A stretch of DNA of 64,000 nt from DAOUJH01 sp965248955. Its GTDB lineage: Bacteria; Chloroflexota; Dehalococcoidia; Lucifugimonadales; QGNO01. The position numbers and the translations under genes were made by a program. The stretch covers positions 1,860,001 through 1,924,000 of the forward strand of contig OZ252212.1 in the NCBI GenBank assembly GCA_965248955.1. Direction: 5' to 3'. The notes below the pieces were generated by a model. That model was given only the letters and a program-made list of their open reading frames with translations. It ran no database searches and was not told the origin of the DNA. Within the stretch, counting starts at the first letter, position 1. Each line of letters starts with the position of its first letter. Below are positions 44,128 to 52,196 of this stretch, piece by piece.

Positions 44128-45627
44128 CTACGTTACGCTGACCCGCAGCCAGCGGCCCGCCATGAAATACGGCATGTACAAGCCAAACCGGGCCACCATA
44201 GCGACTACAACCGCCCACGCTATGCCGAACTCGTTGAGATGGGCCAGTACCGGCAGGGTAAAGGACAGTCCCTGCAGGCCAAAGGTATGGGTCGTGCCGG
44301 TCAGCATGAGGGCCAGGGGGATCTCCAGCATCCACATGCTTAGCAGAGTGACCAGCATTGGAGCCAGAGTATCCCCGGCCGTGTTGAACGACTGTCCCAA
44401 GACCTGTCCGGCGCCAAGGAAAACCAGGCTCAATGCCTGGATGCGCAGCCAGGTGGTTGCGAGAGCCGCCAGCTCTGCATCGCGGGTGAAAAGCTTGACC
44501 AGGAGCGGCGCCAGGGCAAAAAGAAGAACTGTCAAGGCCAGGCCAATGGTGAAGACAAAGAGCAACGCCCACTTCACCGTCATTCTGGCTCTTTCCGGCT
44601 TGCCCGCTCCCAGGTTTTGGCCCACAAGCACGCCGGAGGCCCGTCCCAGGCCTCCGCTGCCCAGGTGCGCCAGGTTCTCGGTGCGCCGTCCCAGTGAAAA
44701 TGCGGCCACGGCAAATGTGCCGAACTGAGCAGCCAGACCTACCACCACCAACTGAGCTATAGACCGCTCCATGCCCGTTACAGACGCCGGCGCTCCTATC
44801 CTGATCAGCCGGCGTATGACAGGAAAGTCTACCCGGTAGCCTCTCAGCGAAAGGTGAAGGCGGGACGAGCCGCGGAACAGCACGTTGAGGTTCCAGGTTG
44901 TGCCCAGGCTTTGTGCCAGCACATCGGCCATGGCCGCGCCGGCGATTCCCATTTCGGGAAGGCCCAGCCACCCGAAGATGAGGAAGGGAGTCAGGCTGAT
45001 GTGGGTGACCCTGGTCAGCAGAGTCGCCTTCATTGGAGTTATGGCATCCCCGGAGGCCACCAGGGCGGAACCGCTGGTCTGCCGGAACGCCATGGCGCCG
45101 GTGCCAATGAACTGGATCCTGAGATAGAGCGACCCGGAATCAATGATATCTTCGCTGAGACCCAGCACGCGCATCAGGGGAACGGTGAGAAATACTCCAA
45201 TCACCACCATGATTAGAGAGTAGCCCGCGCTGAGAGTGAATCCCTGTAGGGCAAAGTGGTTGGCCAGCGCTGGGTTCACCGCGCCGATGGCCCTGGACAC
45301 CGTGGCTCGCATAGCGGTGTCCAACCCCAAGCGTCCCGTCATTACAAGCTGCTTATAGCTTTGCCCTATGCCCACCCCGGCAATGGTGCTGGCGCCGATG
45401 AATCCCGCCCACACCAGGTCCGCCAGTTGGTCAACAACATTGAGGACGTTTTCCACCATCTGAGGCCAGGCCAGCCACCAGAGGTTGCGGGGTATGCTTC
45501 CCTTGGTCAGGTCTTTCCTGTAGCGCGCCGGCCGGCGCCGGTAGCTTTGTGGAACGGTCTCCTTCATGCCCTGTGTTGCCGGCGGACGCTCAGGGTTCCG
45601 TGGTGTGTCGATGGAGTCGTCGGGCAA
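44128..45627 (-). CDS. MATE family multidrug/toxin exporter
   Basis: This 499-residue protein starts at TTG 45627 with AAGGAG upstream. A polar N-terminal tail (~42 residues, Arg-rich) precedes twelve helices beginning at IPRNLWWLAWPQMVENVLNV. Two-fold symmetry typical of MATE is visible, with GSALVASGDAITPM in the first half and GQVLGQSFNTAGDTLAPM in the second. It exports cationic compounds in exchange for Na+ or H+ by family knowledge. Confidence 0.9.
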   Translation of the reverse strand: MPDDSIDTPRNPERPPATQGMKETVPQSYRRRPARYRKDLTKGSIPRNLWWLAWPQMVENVLNVVDQLADLVWAGFIGASTIAGVGIGQSYKQLVMTGRLGLDTAMRATVSRAIGAVNPALANHFALQGFTLSAGYSLIMVVIGVFLTVPLMRVLGLSEDIIDSGSLYLRIQFIGTGAMAFRQTSGSALVASGDAITPMKATLLTRVTHISLTPFLIFGWLGLPEMGIAGAAMADVLAQSLGTTWNLNVLFRGSSRLHLSLRGYRVDFPVIRRLIRIGAPASVTGMERSIAQLVVVGLAAQFGTFAVAAFSLGRRTENLAHLGSGGLGRASGVLVGQNLGAGKPERARMTVKWALLFVFTIGLALTVLLFALAPLLVKLFTRDAELAALATTWLRIQALSLVFLGAGQVLGQSFNTAGDTLAPMLVTLLSMWMLEIPLALMLTGTTHTFGLQGLSFTLPVLAHLNEFGIAWAVVVAMVARFGLYMPYFMAGRWLRVSVT

Positions 45628-45710
45628 GTTGAACCTGCTCCTTAGTAGGGAAGTCGTTGTAGCTGCACAATACGACTATCGGCCAGTGCGGTCAATGACC
45701 ATGACCATGC

Positions 45711-45739
45711 TTGTCAATTCACTGGCCGTTGGATATAGT
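45711..45739 (+). promoter_or_regulatory. Promoter of the CoA-transferase genes
   Basis: TTGTCA (45711-45716), 17 bases, TATAGT (45734-45739), about 100 bases upstream of ATG 45841. Five of six bases match consensus in each hexamer. Confidence 0.6.
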
Positions 45740-45840
45740 AGCCCAGCGAAGCAAGGCTGGTTGGATTAGACAACCGTATCTCAATCAGTGCGCCTGGTGG
45801 CGCCGGCGACGCATCAATCCATGACAGGGGGTACCTGTTT

Positions 45841-47037
45841 ATGTTACCTGCCGCTCTGGACGACATCAAGATTCTGGATATCAGCCAGGGAATCTCAGGG
45901 TCTTATTGCGCCAAGCTGCTGGCCGACTTTGGCGCCGACGTGATAAAGGTCGAGCCCCCGGGAGGCGAGTTGCTGAGGTCAATGGGCCCGTTTTTCAACG
46001 ACGACCCCCACCCGGAAAAGAGTCTCATACACGTTGTGCTCAACAACAATAAAAGGGGCGTCACCCTTAATCTGGAAACATCGTCTGGAGCCAGGTTGCT
46101 CAAGAGACTGGTGGAAGGGGCTGACGTAGTAATCGAAAACTACCAGCCCGGCTATTTGGAATCTCTGGGGCTGGGTTTCCAGGAGCTGGAGAAGGTGAAC
46201 CCCCAGGTCATCTTGACTTCTATATCTGGGTTCGGGCAGTCCGGTCCGTACAGCGACTACAAGAGCGAGGATATAGTGGCATACGCCATGGGCGGTATCA
46301 TGGCCTTCAGCGGCACTAGGGACAGGGAGCCGCTGAAGCACGGTGGCTTCCAGTCGCAGTACGAGGCCGGTCTCAATGCAGCCATAGCCACCGGGTTCGC
46401 CCTCTTTGCCAGGGACTTCGATGGCGAAAGCCAGCACATAGACGTTTCCGTTCAAGAGGCTGTGAACGCGTCCCTGGTGGTGAACCAGCCCCTGTTCTCC
46501 TTCAGCGGAGCGGTCCAGGGGCGTCGCAGTCCCAAGGGTACCATGTACACCCAGATTATGCCCTGTAAAGACGGCTACTTTGTGAGCCAGACCGGCGCCA
46601 GGGCCACCTGGGACGATCAGGTGCGGTTCTATGGCAAGCCTGAGATGGCGGAAGAGCGGTTCGCCAACCCGGTCCAGCGTTTGGATCACGGTGAAGAGTT
46701 TGACGCCATCATTGTGGATGCCGTCAAAGACCGCACCATGAAAGAGATGTTCAAGACGGCATCAGAGGAATACGGCATGCTGTTCGGAATATCGCAGGGT
46801 TCGGAGGACCTGATGGATTGCCCGCAGCTTGCCGCCAGGGAGTTCTACCAGGATGTAGACCACCCCGTCATAGGCAAGACCAAGATTCCGTTCAGGCTTT
46901 TCCATATATCGGAGACCCCGTTCCAGCAGAAGATGCCCGCGCCTCTACTGGGCCAGCACAATGAAGAGGTCTATACGGAGACAATGGGCTACTCTAAGGA
47001 GGACCTTATAAGACTCCGTGAGCTGAACATCATCTAA
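45841..47037 (+). CDS. Family III (CaiB/BaiF) CoA-transferase subunit lacking the catalytic Asp
   Basis: This 398-residue protein has the family opening ILDISQGISGSYCAKLLADFGADVIKVEPPGGE and VIENYQPGYLESLGLGFQELEKVNPQVILTSISGFGQSGPY. In the segment where the nucleophilic Asp (Asp169 of formyl-CoA transferase) should be, aligned by the following xxAGL, it has Gln173 (SQYEAGL). The next gene has Asp181 at that place. The pair may therefore be a heteromeric transferase with one catalytic and one structural subunit, as known for benzylsuccinate CoA-transferase. Acyl substrate unknown. It starts after AGGGGG. Confidence 0.85.
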   Translation: MLPAALDDIKILDISQGISGSYCAKLLADFGADVIKVEPPGGELLRSMGPFFNDDPHPEKSLIHVVLNNNKRGVTLNLETSSGARLLKRLVEGADVVIENYQPGYLESLGLGFQELEKVNPQVILTSISGFGQSGPYSDYKSEDIVAYAMGGIMAFSGTRDREPLKHGGFQSQYEAGLNAAIATGFALFARDFDGESQHIDVSVQEAVNASLVVNQPLFSFSGAVQGRRSPKGTMYTQIMPCKDGYFVSQTGARATWDDQVRFYGKPEMAEERFANPVQRLDHGEEFDAIIVDAVKDRTMKEMFKTASEEYGMLFGISQGSEDLMDCPQLAAREFYQDVDHPVIGKTKIPFRLFHISETPFQQKMPAPLLGQHNEEVYTETMGYSKEDLIRLRELNII

Positions 47038-47073
47038 GACGCACTCGCACGCGTAGAACCTAAGGAGCTAAGA

Positions 47074-48426
47074 ATGGGTAGACTGCCATTGGAAGGAATC
47101 AGAATAGTAGACACCTCCGCTATCTTCGCGTTCCCCTATGCGGCAGGGGTAATGGCCGATCTTGGCGCTGAGGTAATCAAGATAGAGGGCCCCACTCGCG
47201 TTGAGCCTATACGCACCGGTATGCTTTCCGGCGCCTACCCCGAGAACGACCCCGGCGCCGACCCCTGGAATCGCACGCCTACTTTCCACGTGGTGAACCG
47301 CGGTAAGAAGTCAATGGTGCTTGATCTGCGCAACCCAGAAGGACTCAAGGTTCTGAAGGAGATCGTGCTCACGGCGGACGTGTTCATGGAGAATTTCACG
47401 CCCAGGGTTACCCGCAACTGGGGCATGGACTGGCCCAAGCTGAAGGAGATGAAGCCTGACATCATCATGATGTCCAACACAGGATACGGTCACGGCAAAG
47501 GCCCATACTCAGATTATCCCGCAGTGGCCACGTCCCAGGAGGCCACCCATGGCCTGACCCACCTCACCGGATACAACGGAGATATTCCCTCCAAGGTAGG
47601 TCAGTCCTACGTGGACTTTGTGGCCTCGTGGACGTGTCTGTTTGCTCTCTCCATGGCGCTCAGGCACCGCAAGAAGACGGGGAAGGGCATGTGGGTGGAC
47701 ATTGGCATGTATCAGCTGGGCGTGTTCCACATCAGCGAGTTCATCATGGACTGGATAGCCAACGGCAAGGATGACTCCAAGCGCATAGGGAATCGCCATC
47801 CTTGGTTCGCTCCCCAGGGCTGCTACCCCTGCGCCGGTGAAAACGACTGGGCCGTGCTCTGTGTGCGCGACGACCAGGAGTGGGAAGCGCTTTGCCGCAC
47901 CATAGGCAGGGCAGACCTGGTGGACGATCCCAAGTACATTGGCCACTTGAACCGCTGGAAGCACCACGATGAGCTTGACGATGTCATCAAAGAGTGGACT
48001 AAGAAGCATAGCAAGTGGGATGTGATGGAAAAGTTGCAGGACGCGGGTATACCCGCTGGGCCCGTTATGGACTCCCGCGATATGAACACCAATGTACATT
48101 ACTGGAAGCGCGGCTTCATGGAGAAAGTGACCTCGGACGATCCCACCCTGGGCACGCGGGTGCTCATGGGCCGGCCTTGGAAGCTGAGCAACACACCGGT
48201 CTCCATAAAGGGTCCTGGTCCCAAGCTCGGCGAGGGCAACCACCGCTACATAGTAGAAGAGCTTGGCCATTCCGAGGAGGAGTACCAGAAGCTGATAGAA
48301 GAGGGCGTGACCGCCGATAGCCCGGCTGATAAGCGTCCAATCCCAACAAGCAGCCTTGACGATATGGTGTCCAAGGGTGTATACGGCTACTGGGATCCGG
48401 AATACAAGGAAAAGCTCGGCATATAG
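47074..48426 (+). CDS. Family III (CaiB/BaiF) CoA-transferase, catalytic copy
   Basis: This 450-residue paralog follows 36 bases after the previous gene with AAGGAG as SD. It opens LEGIRIVDTSAIFAFPYAAGVMADLGAEVIKIEGP and keeps VFMENFTPRVTRNWGMDW. The catalytic Asp is present as Asp181 (QSYVDFVAS). It is longer than its partner mainly at the C-terminus (residues ~400-450). It transfers CoA between carboxylic acids in the cytosol; the acid pair cannot be named. Confidence 0.87.
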   Translation: MGRLPLEGIRIVDTSAIFAFPYAAGVMADLGAEVIKIEGPTRVEPIRTGMLSGAYPENDPGADPWNRTPTFHVVNRGKKSMVLDLRNPEGLKVLKEIVLTADVFMENFTPRVTRNWGMDWPKLKEMKPDIIMMSNTGYGHGKGPYSDYPAVATSQEATHGLTHLTGYNGDIPSKVGQSYVDFVASWTCLFALSMALRHRKKTGKGMWVDIGMYQLGVFHISEFIMDWIANGKDDSKRIGNRHPWFAPQGCYPCAGENDWAVLCVRDDQEWEALCRTIGRADLVDDPKYIGHLNRWKHHDELDDVIKEWTKKHSKWDVMEKLQDAGIPAGPVMDSRDMNTNVHYWKRGFMEKVTSDDPTLGTRVLMGRPWKLSNTPVSIKGPGPKLGEGNHRYIVEELGHSEEEYQKLIEEGVTADSPADKRPIPTSSLDDMVSKGVYGYWDPEYKEKLGI

Positions 48427-48463
48427 CCTGAGCGCTCACTAGCAAAGCTCACGAGGTGCAGTT

Positions 48464-48922
48464 ATGAACATAGGTGACCATACCCCAGACGTTGGATTCA
48501 CTACCGGAGACCGTCAGGAAATCAGGCTGGCGGATTTCAAAGGCAAGCAGAATGTCGTCATAGCATTCTACGCCAGGGCTTTCACCGGCGGCTGAGAGCG
48601 GGAGCTGCGGAAGTTCCAGAGCCTGCTCTCGGACTTCCAGCGGCTGGACACCCAGGTCCTGGGTGCAAGCACCGACGCCGCACCGTCCCAGCGTGCCTTT
48701 GCCGAGCACTGCGAACTTGAGTTCCCTTTGGTGTCCGACTTCCCCAAGTTCGAAGCCGCCAGAGCTTTCGGGGTCTTCAATGAGGAGACCATGGGCGATG
48801 GCCGAGTCACGTTCGTCATCGACAAAGAGGGCGTGATTAGACACATCGTCCAGGATGCTCAAAGCATGGAGCAACACGCCGAAGAGTCACTGGAAGCGGT
48901 AAAGAAGCTTAGCGCGTCCTGA
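48464..48922 (+). CDS. Peroxiredoxin-like selenoprotein (in-frame UGA = Sec44)
   Basis: Reading from ATG 48464, a 152-residue AhpC/TSA-type protein is complete if the TGA at 48593-48595 is decoded. Before it: IGDHTPDVGFTTGD, then LADFKGKQNVVIAFYARAFTGG. After it: ERELRKFQSLLSDFQ, VLGASTDAAPSQRAFAEHC, FPLVSDFPK and VTFVIDKEGVIRHIVQD. The UGA is precisely at the peroxidatic Cys of the TxxC motif. A stem-loop starts at the UGA (48595-48629). The family reduces peroxides, and selenocysteine raises reactivity. A plain nonsense mutation is unlikely because the 108 codons beyond stay fully conserved. It lies 37 bases behind the CoA-transferases. Confidence 0.85.
48595..48629 (+). promoter_or_regulatory. 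Candidate bacterial SECIS hairpin in the peroxiredoxin gene
   Basis: AGAGCGGG (48595-48602) pairs with CCTGCTCT (48622-48629) with one G-U pair. Inside, CT/AG and GGA/TCC pairs form an upper stem with loop AGT (48612-48614), placing a loop G 18 bases after the UGA. That distance is in the range known for bacterial SECIS elements. Confidence 0.6.
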
Positions 48923-49059
48923 CCCCATTCACATCGTTGGTCTGCTTCAGGTCTCGTCGATAAGCATGGGATATGCGGGCGAGATGTGTTTGGCAAGCGC
49001 TGCGATTCAGCGTTGACAAGCCCTGTCTGGTTGAGCAATCATGAAGCCAGCGTCATTAC

Positions 49060-49134
49060 GGGCCCGTAGCTCAGTGGCAGAGCGGTCGGCTCATAACCGA
49101 TTGGTCGTTGGTTCGAATCCAGCCGGGCCCACCA
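49060..49134 (+). tRNA. tRNA with CAT anticodon (Met, or Ile2 if lysidine-modified)
   Basis: Acceptor GGGCCCG/CGGGCCC, D-arm GCTCAGTGGCAGAGC, anticodon arm TCGGCTCATAACCGA with anticodon CAT, T-arm TTGGTTCGAATCCAG, and encoded ACCA end. It does not have the initiator-type unpaired first base. Elongator Met and Ile(CAU) cannot be separated by eye. Confidence 0.93.
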
Positions 49135-49368
49135 AACTATACTGTAGCTAGAACCGGGCTGCGCAGAGCCATCTCCTCTGCGTCCAAGACGGGTATCCGG
49201 CTATCCTCGGGCATGGGGGCTGTAGTGGCGCATCGGCCATACTCGGCCGGTAAAGGCCGTGTTCATGGCCTACCGGTGCTCTGGGGAAGCGTCCCGCCGG
49301 GAACAAATCCACGCCGCTCAACGTCTATATGTATTAAGCAGCGGAACCATATGGAGGTTGAGCCAAGA

Positions 49369-50526
49369 ATGAATACAGCAAGAGCCGTCATCACCATTAT
49401 CGCCGTCGTCGGGTTGTTAGCGATGGCATGCAGTGATCGTCCCACGCCGGTCGACGATTCGCAGCCAACGCCGGCGCCAACCTCTACGCCGGTCCCTCCT
49501 ACGCCCACTCCGTCTGTGGTCGCTTCAGACGACTTCACTGACGCAAGAATATCCATGCGCGAGGGGGGCGGGATGCTAGGCACGGTCCGAGTCCACACTG
49601 TCGATTCGACTCTGTTGAGTTACAAGGGGAATTTCCTTTCGGTCGCCAATCAAGAAGCACGGACGGAGTGCTCGGCAACCACCATATCGCCGGAAGACCA
49701 GAACCTCCTCTGGAGAACGCTGTACGAAAGCGATGTCTTCACGCTCGGCGATAACAATGAAATGCTGTCGGTTGTGGCTGATGTATCCTTCTACGCCATA
49801 ATCGTTGAGCATGATGGGCAACGCAATGAATTCTCAGTTTATGCCCCCGGATTCCTGGCTGATCGTCTAGAAGGGCGCTACCTCGCCATCGTGGAGGCCA
49901 TAAGGGATTTGGCCAACCTGCGCCTACGGGCCCCAAGCCTGGAGGCTTGTGCTGACTACCAGGTGGCTAATCAGACACCGGAGCCCACTCCAACGCCTGT
50001 CCCTACCACGTCCACGTCAGCCGACGAATCGCAGCCAATACCAGTGCCAACCTCTACACCTGTCCCCCCCACGCCCAAGCCGGTTGACGAGTCGCAGCCA
50101 ATATCAGCGCCAACCTCTACACCTGTTCCCCCCATGCCCACGCCGATGCCGATGCCGATGCCGAACGTTCACCGCGTTGAGATTGGTCTTGGCGGATCCG
50201 TCCAATTGCCCGACCAGGGTATTGGAATCTCATTTGACGAGGTGGTGGAGGATTCCCGATGTCCGGCGAACGTCGTATGTGTGTGGGCAGGGGAGGCGGT
50301 GATCGAACTGACGGTGACTAAGGCTGACACGAGCGCTGTCGTTCGTCTGTCCCTTGAGCCGGGTTCCCCTATCAAAAGCCCGTGGGTCAGAGTAACGAGC
50401 TCCCAGCCCGGTTCGGAAGACATCTCAATCCGGCTGACAAGCCTGGAGCCCTATCCAGGTTCTGACGCAGACAAGGAAGGCGGGGTACTGACGGCGGTGC
50501 TGGAAGTCATGGTTGACAGAGGGTAG
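49369..50526 (+). CDS. Lipoprotein with three 21-residue Pro-rich repeats
   Basis: This lipoprotein of about 385 residues has an MNTARAVITIIAVVGLLAMAC signal/lipobox; an in-frame ATG at 49351 would add six residues but overlaps the GGAGG site. A first globular domain (about 55-205) is unknown. Pro-rich linkers built from three 63-bp units flank it. The C-terminal domain (about 270-385) has FDEVVEDSRCPANVVCVWAGEAVIELTV, a two-Cys motif seen in other bacterial surface lipoproteins without known function. It is exposed on the outer face of the membrane. It begins about 235 bases after the tRNA. Confidence 0.75.
   Translation: MNTARAVITIIAVVGLLAMACSDRPTPVDDSQPTPAPTSTPVPPTPTPSVVASDDFTDARISMREGGGMLGTVRVHTVDSTLLSYKGNFLSVANQEARTECSATTISPEDQNLLWRTLYESDVFTLGDNNEMLSVVADVSFYAIIVEHDGQRNEFSVYAPGFLADRLEGRYLAIVEAIRDLANLRLRAPSLEACADYQVANQTPEPTPTPVPTTSTSADESQPIPVPTSTPVPPTPKPVDESQPISAPTSTPVPPMPTPMPMPMPNVHRVEIGLGGSVQLPDQGIGISFDEVVEDSRCPANVVCVWAGEAVIELTVTKADTSAVVRLSLEPGSPIKSPWVRVTSSQPGSEDISIRLTSLEPYPGSDADKEGGVLTAVLEVMVDRG
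49450..49512 (+). repeat. 63-bp coding repeat, unit 1
   Basis: Encodes VDDSQPTPAPTSTPVPPTPTP. Two further in-frame units occur at 50020-50082 and 50083-50145, within the same lipoprotein gene. Confidence 0.85.
50020..50145 (+). repeat. 63-bp coding repeat, units 2 and 3 in tandem
   Basis: Units 50020-50082 and 50083-50145 encode ADESQPIPVPTSTPVPPTPKP and VDESQPISAPTSTPVPPMPTP. They form the second linker of the lipoprotein and are close copies of the unit 0.5 kb upstream. Confidence 0.85.
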
Positions 50527-50787
50527 TGTCCGGCCAGGCTGTGGTAGGCATGGCCGTCAGGGACGACGGCGCCGTCGACAAGGACCACTCCACTACAACT
50601 GGGGCCAGTCGGCCATCGCCCCGGACGCCGTGGGGCCCAAGAGGGCGAATAATATGGAAATAATCAAGCGCACTCCCTTGATCCTTGGCGCCCTGGCCGC
50701 TGCCCGTGACTTCATCCACGCGGTCAAGATAGTCGCGCTTTGGTACTGCTTCGTCAGACCTTGCCTCCAAAGCCTCCGGGGGGTAGT

Positions 50788-51615
50788 ATGTGCGTTCGAT
50801 TTTCGCTAACAGGGTACGCTTTTGATACTCAAATGTGTATAGCATACATCGCTACGACCTGCCTGCTGGTCGGGCTGATGTCCGCATGTGCGTCACCCCA
50901 GACGTCTAGTTCTACCATAACGGCGCTCCCGACAGCAACGCCCATACCAACGCCTGTTGGAGGCATAGACCCGAATGCAGCGCCAGCCACCGATCGCCAC
51001 ACGGCCAGCCCCACCGCACGCCATCTCGCCGAGAGTTACGACGAAGGCGGAGCGGAGCGCGCATACTTTCTCGACCGGTATGTCATCGTGACCGGTATCG
51101 CTGTTCGTGCGGACGTCCTAAAGGATCGCGGGCGGCAGGTAGTAGTGTTGGAAGGCACCTCGGAGACCAGTGTCTTGTGCGAACGACCACGGGGTTCCAT
51201 GCCTCGCGAGCTTTCGGAACCCCTGCCTTTAGGTGGACTGCCCGTGCTTGTGGCAGGTCGGGTAAGCGAGTCGCGATCCGGAGAGGATGTTGTGATTGTC
51301 GATTGCGCTGTGCTCAAGACAGGCAGGGAGGTGGTGCCCCGAAGTATTGCCAAGATTCCTGTCATCACCAATGTCTTCCAGGGCTGGGGTTTGTTCTGGG
51401 CTTGGGTGTTGTTCGCGGGCCTCGGCTATCTACTGGCCTTCCGGCGCTGGCGCGTGACATCGCCATGGCTGCTGATAGTTTTCGTCCTCTCTCACACCAG
51501 CGGGATGGCGGCTCTCTACGCATTCCTAGGTAGCCTGGTGTTGCCCTACTATGACACGTCCGGCGCCGGTTCCCTGGCGGTCTGGCCGTTGATCCTGGCT
51601 CTCAACCCCATGTGA
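50788..51615 (+). CDS. Lipoprotein with OB-like domain and C-terminal membrane helices
   Basis: This protein of about 275 residues starts at ATG 50788 behind GGGGG; ATG 50833 would place the start directly before the lipobox segment (CLLVGLMSAC). A Pro/Thr linker follows, then a beta-rich domain (about 90-180; DRYVIVTGIAVRADVLKDRGRQVVVLEG ... PVLVAGRV) resembling tRNA_anti-like OB folds. The last third has three hydrophobic helices (LFWAWVLFAGLGYLLAF, WLLIVFVLSHTSGMAALYAFLG, LAVWPLILAL). A lipoprotein that also spans the membrane is unusual, so the lipobox may be fortuitous. Function unknown. Confidence 0.6.
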   Translation: MCVRFSLTGYAFDTQMCIAYIATTCLLVGLMSACASPQTSSSTITALPTATPIPTPVGGIDPNAAPATDRHTASPTARHLAESYDEGGAERAYFLDRYVIVTGIAVRADVLKDRGRQVVVLEGTSETSVLCERPRGSMPRELSEPLPLGGLPVLVAGRVSESRSGEDVVIVDCAVLKTGREVVPRSIAKIPVITNVFQGWGLFWAWVLFAGLGYLLAFRRWRVTSPWLLIVFVLSHTSGMAALYAFLGSLVLPYYDTSGAGSLAVWPLILALNPM

Positions 51616-51893
51616 GGGGCCCTCATGCCAGCAGTGGCCGGAGACCGTCGGCCGGTTCTTATCCGGGATACCAAAGGCCTCGTTGATGCTGTAATCCTCC
51701 ACCCGGGGACGGGAGCCTCCTCCTGCTTCAGCAGAGCGCAGGCGATGTCCCCGGGTGGAGGAGATTCTCACTGGGCACAGGCTGGGAACCTAGCAATGGG
51801 TGGAGATGCCCATTCTCTTCACAATGGACAGTTGGGCAATTGTCTACGAGGGCAATGCGCAAATACAACACAGCAAGGAATGAAGACCTTAAT

Positions 51894-52069
51894 ATGTCCC
51901 TCTCCGACCAACAGATGCTTCACTCCATCAACCGGATGGCGTTCGTCGACATGATGGAGTTGGCAGCATTCTGGGAGAGCCGCCCGTCACCATCCACCGC
52001 GCACTGACGAACCTGCTGGCGGACGGTACCGTCGGGCGCGTGAGCCACGGTATTGCTCAGCTGCTCTGA
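51894..52069 (+). pseudogene. Remnant of a small winged-helix-type protein (frameshifted)
   Basis: From ATG 51894 the frame reads MSLSDQQMLHSINRMAFVDMMELAA and then hits a stop. The frame beside it continues EPPVTIHRALTNLLADGTVGRVSHGIAQLL to a TGA at 52067. Joined, this looks like a helix-turn-helix (VTIHRALTNLLADGTVGRV is the recognition helix plus wing) of a MarR-like or replication-relaxation-type DNA-binding protein. The split near 51966 indicates decay. Family assignment is tentative. Confidence 0.4.
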
Positions 52070-52138
52070 AAAGGCTCGAACCCAGCTGTCGCGGGAATCG
52101 CAGCGGAAGAAGGTGGGGGAGGCCATAATAAAGTATTG

Positions 52139-52167
52139 TTTACGCCGTTAGACCTTCTGGCTAAAAT
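52139..52167 (+). promoter_or_regulatory. Promoter of the selenoprotein B-like gene
   Basis: TTTACG (52139-52144), 17 bases, TAAAAT (52162-52167), 29 bases upstream of ATG 52197. Confidence 0.4.
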
Positions 52168-52196
52168 GATGAGACATCCTGGCTTGGGCTGGTGAT

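Larger units (their letters stand above)
51616..52196. other. 581-base gap with only a gene remnant
   Basis: Apart from a short frameshifted helix-turn-helix remnant (51894-52069) and a promoter (52139-52167), I find no supported gene. The reading frames present are short and have no family features or SD sites. Confidence 0.55.

Noticed and set aside
48593..48595. TGA as an ordinary nonsense mutation in the peroxiredoxin gene
   Set aside because: All downstream codons remain family-like, the position is the catalytic Cys, and a second UGA gene with the same features lies nearby.
49108..49368. Long N-terminal extension of the 49369 lipoprotein frame reaching into the tRNA
   Set aside because: It overlaps the CAT-anticodon tRNA, has no SD, and would bury the clear signal peptide at 49369.
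49450..50145. 63-bp repeats as a CRISPR-like array
   Set aside because: The units are in-frame coding repeats, two of them directly adjacent without spacers, and are not palindromic.
50507..50845. 112-codon frame on the minus strand between the two lipoproteins
   Set aside because: It has no family features, overlaps the ends of both neighbouring genes, and has no SD site.
51625..51954. 109-codon plus-strand frame after the OB-like lipoprotein
   Set aside because: Composition is low in typical core residues, there is no similarity I recognise, and it overlaps the helix-turn-helix remnant in another frame.
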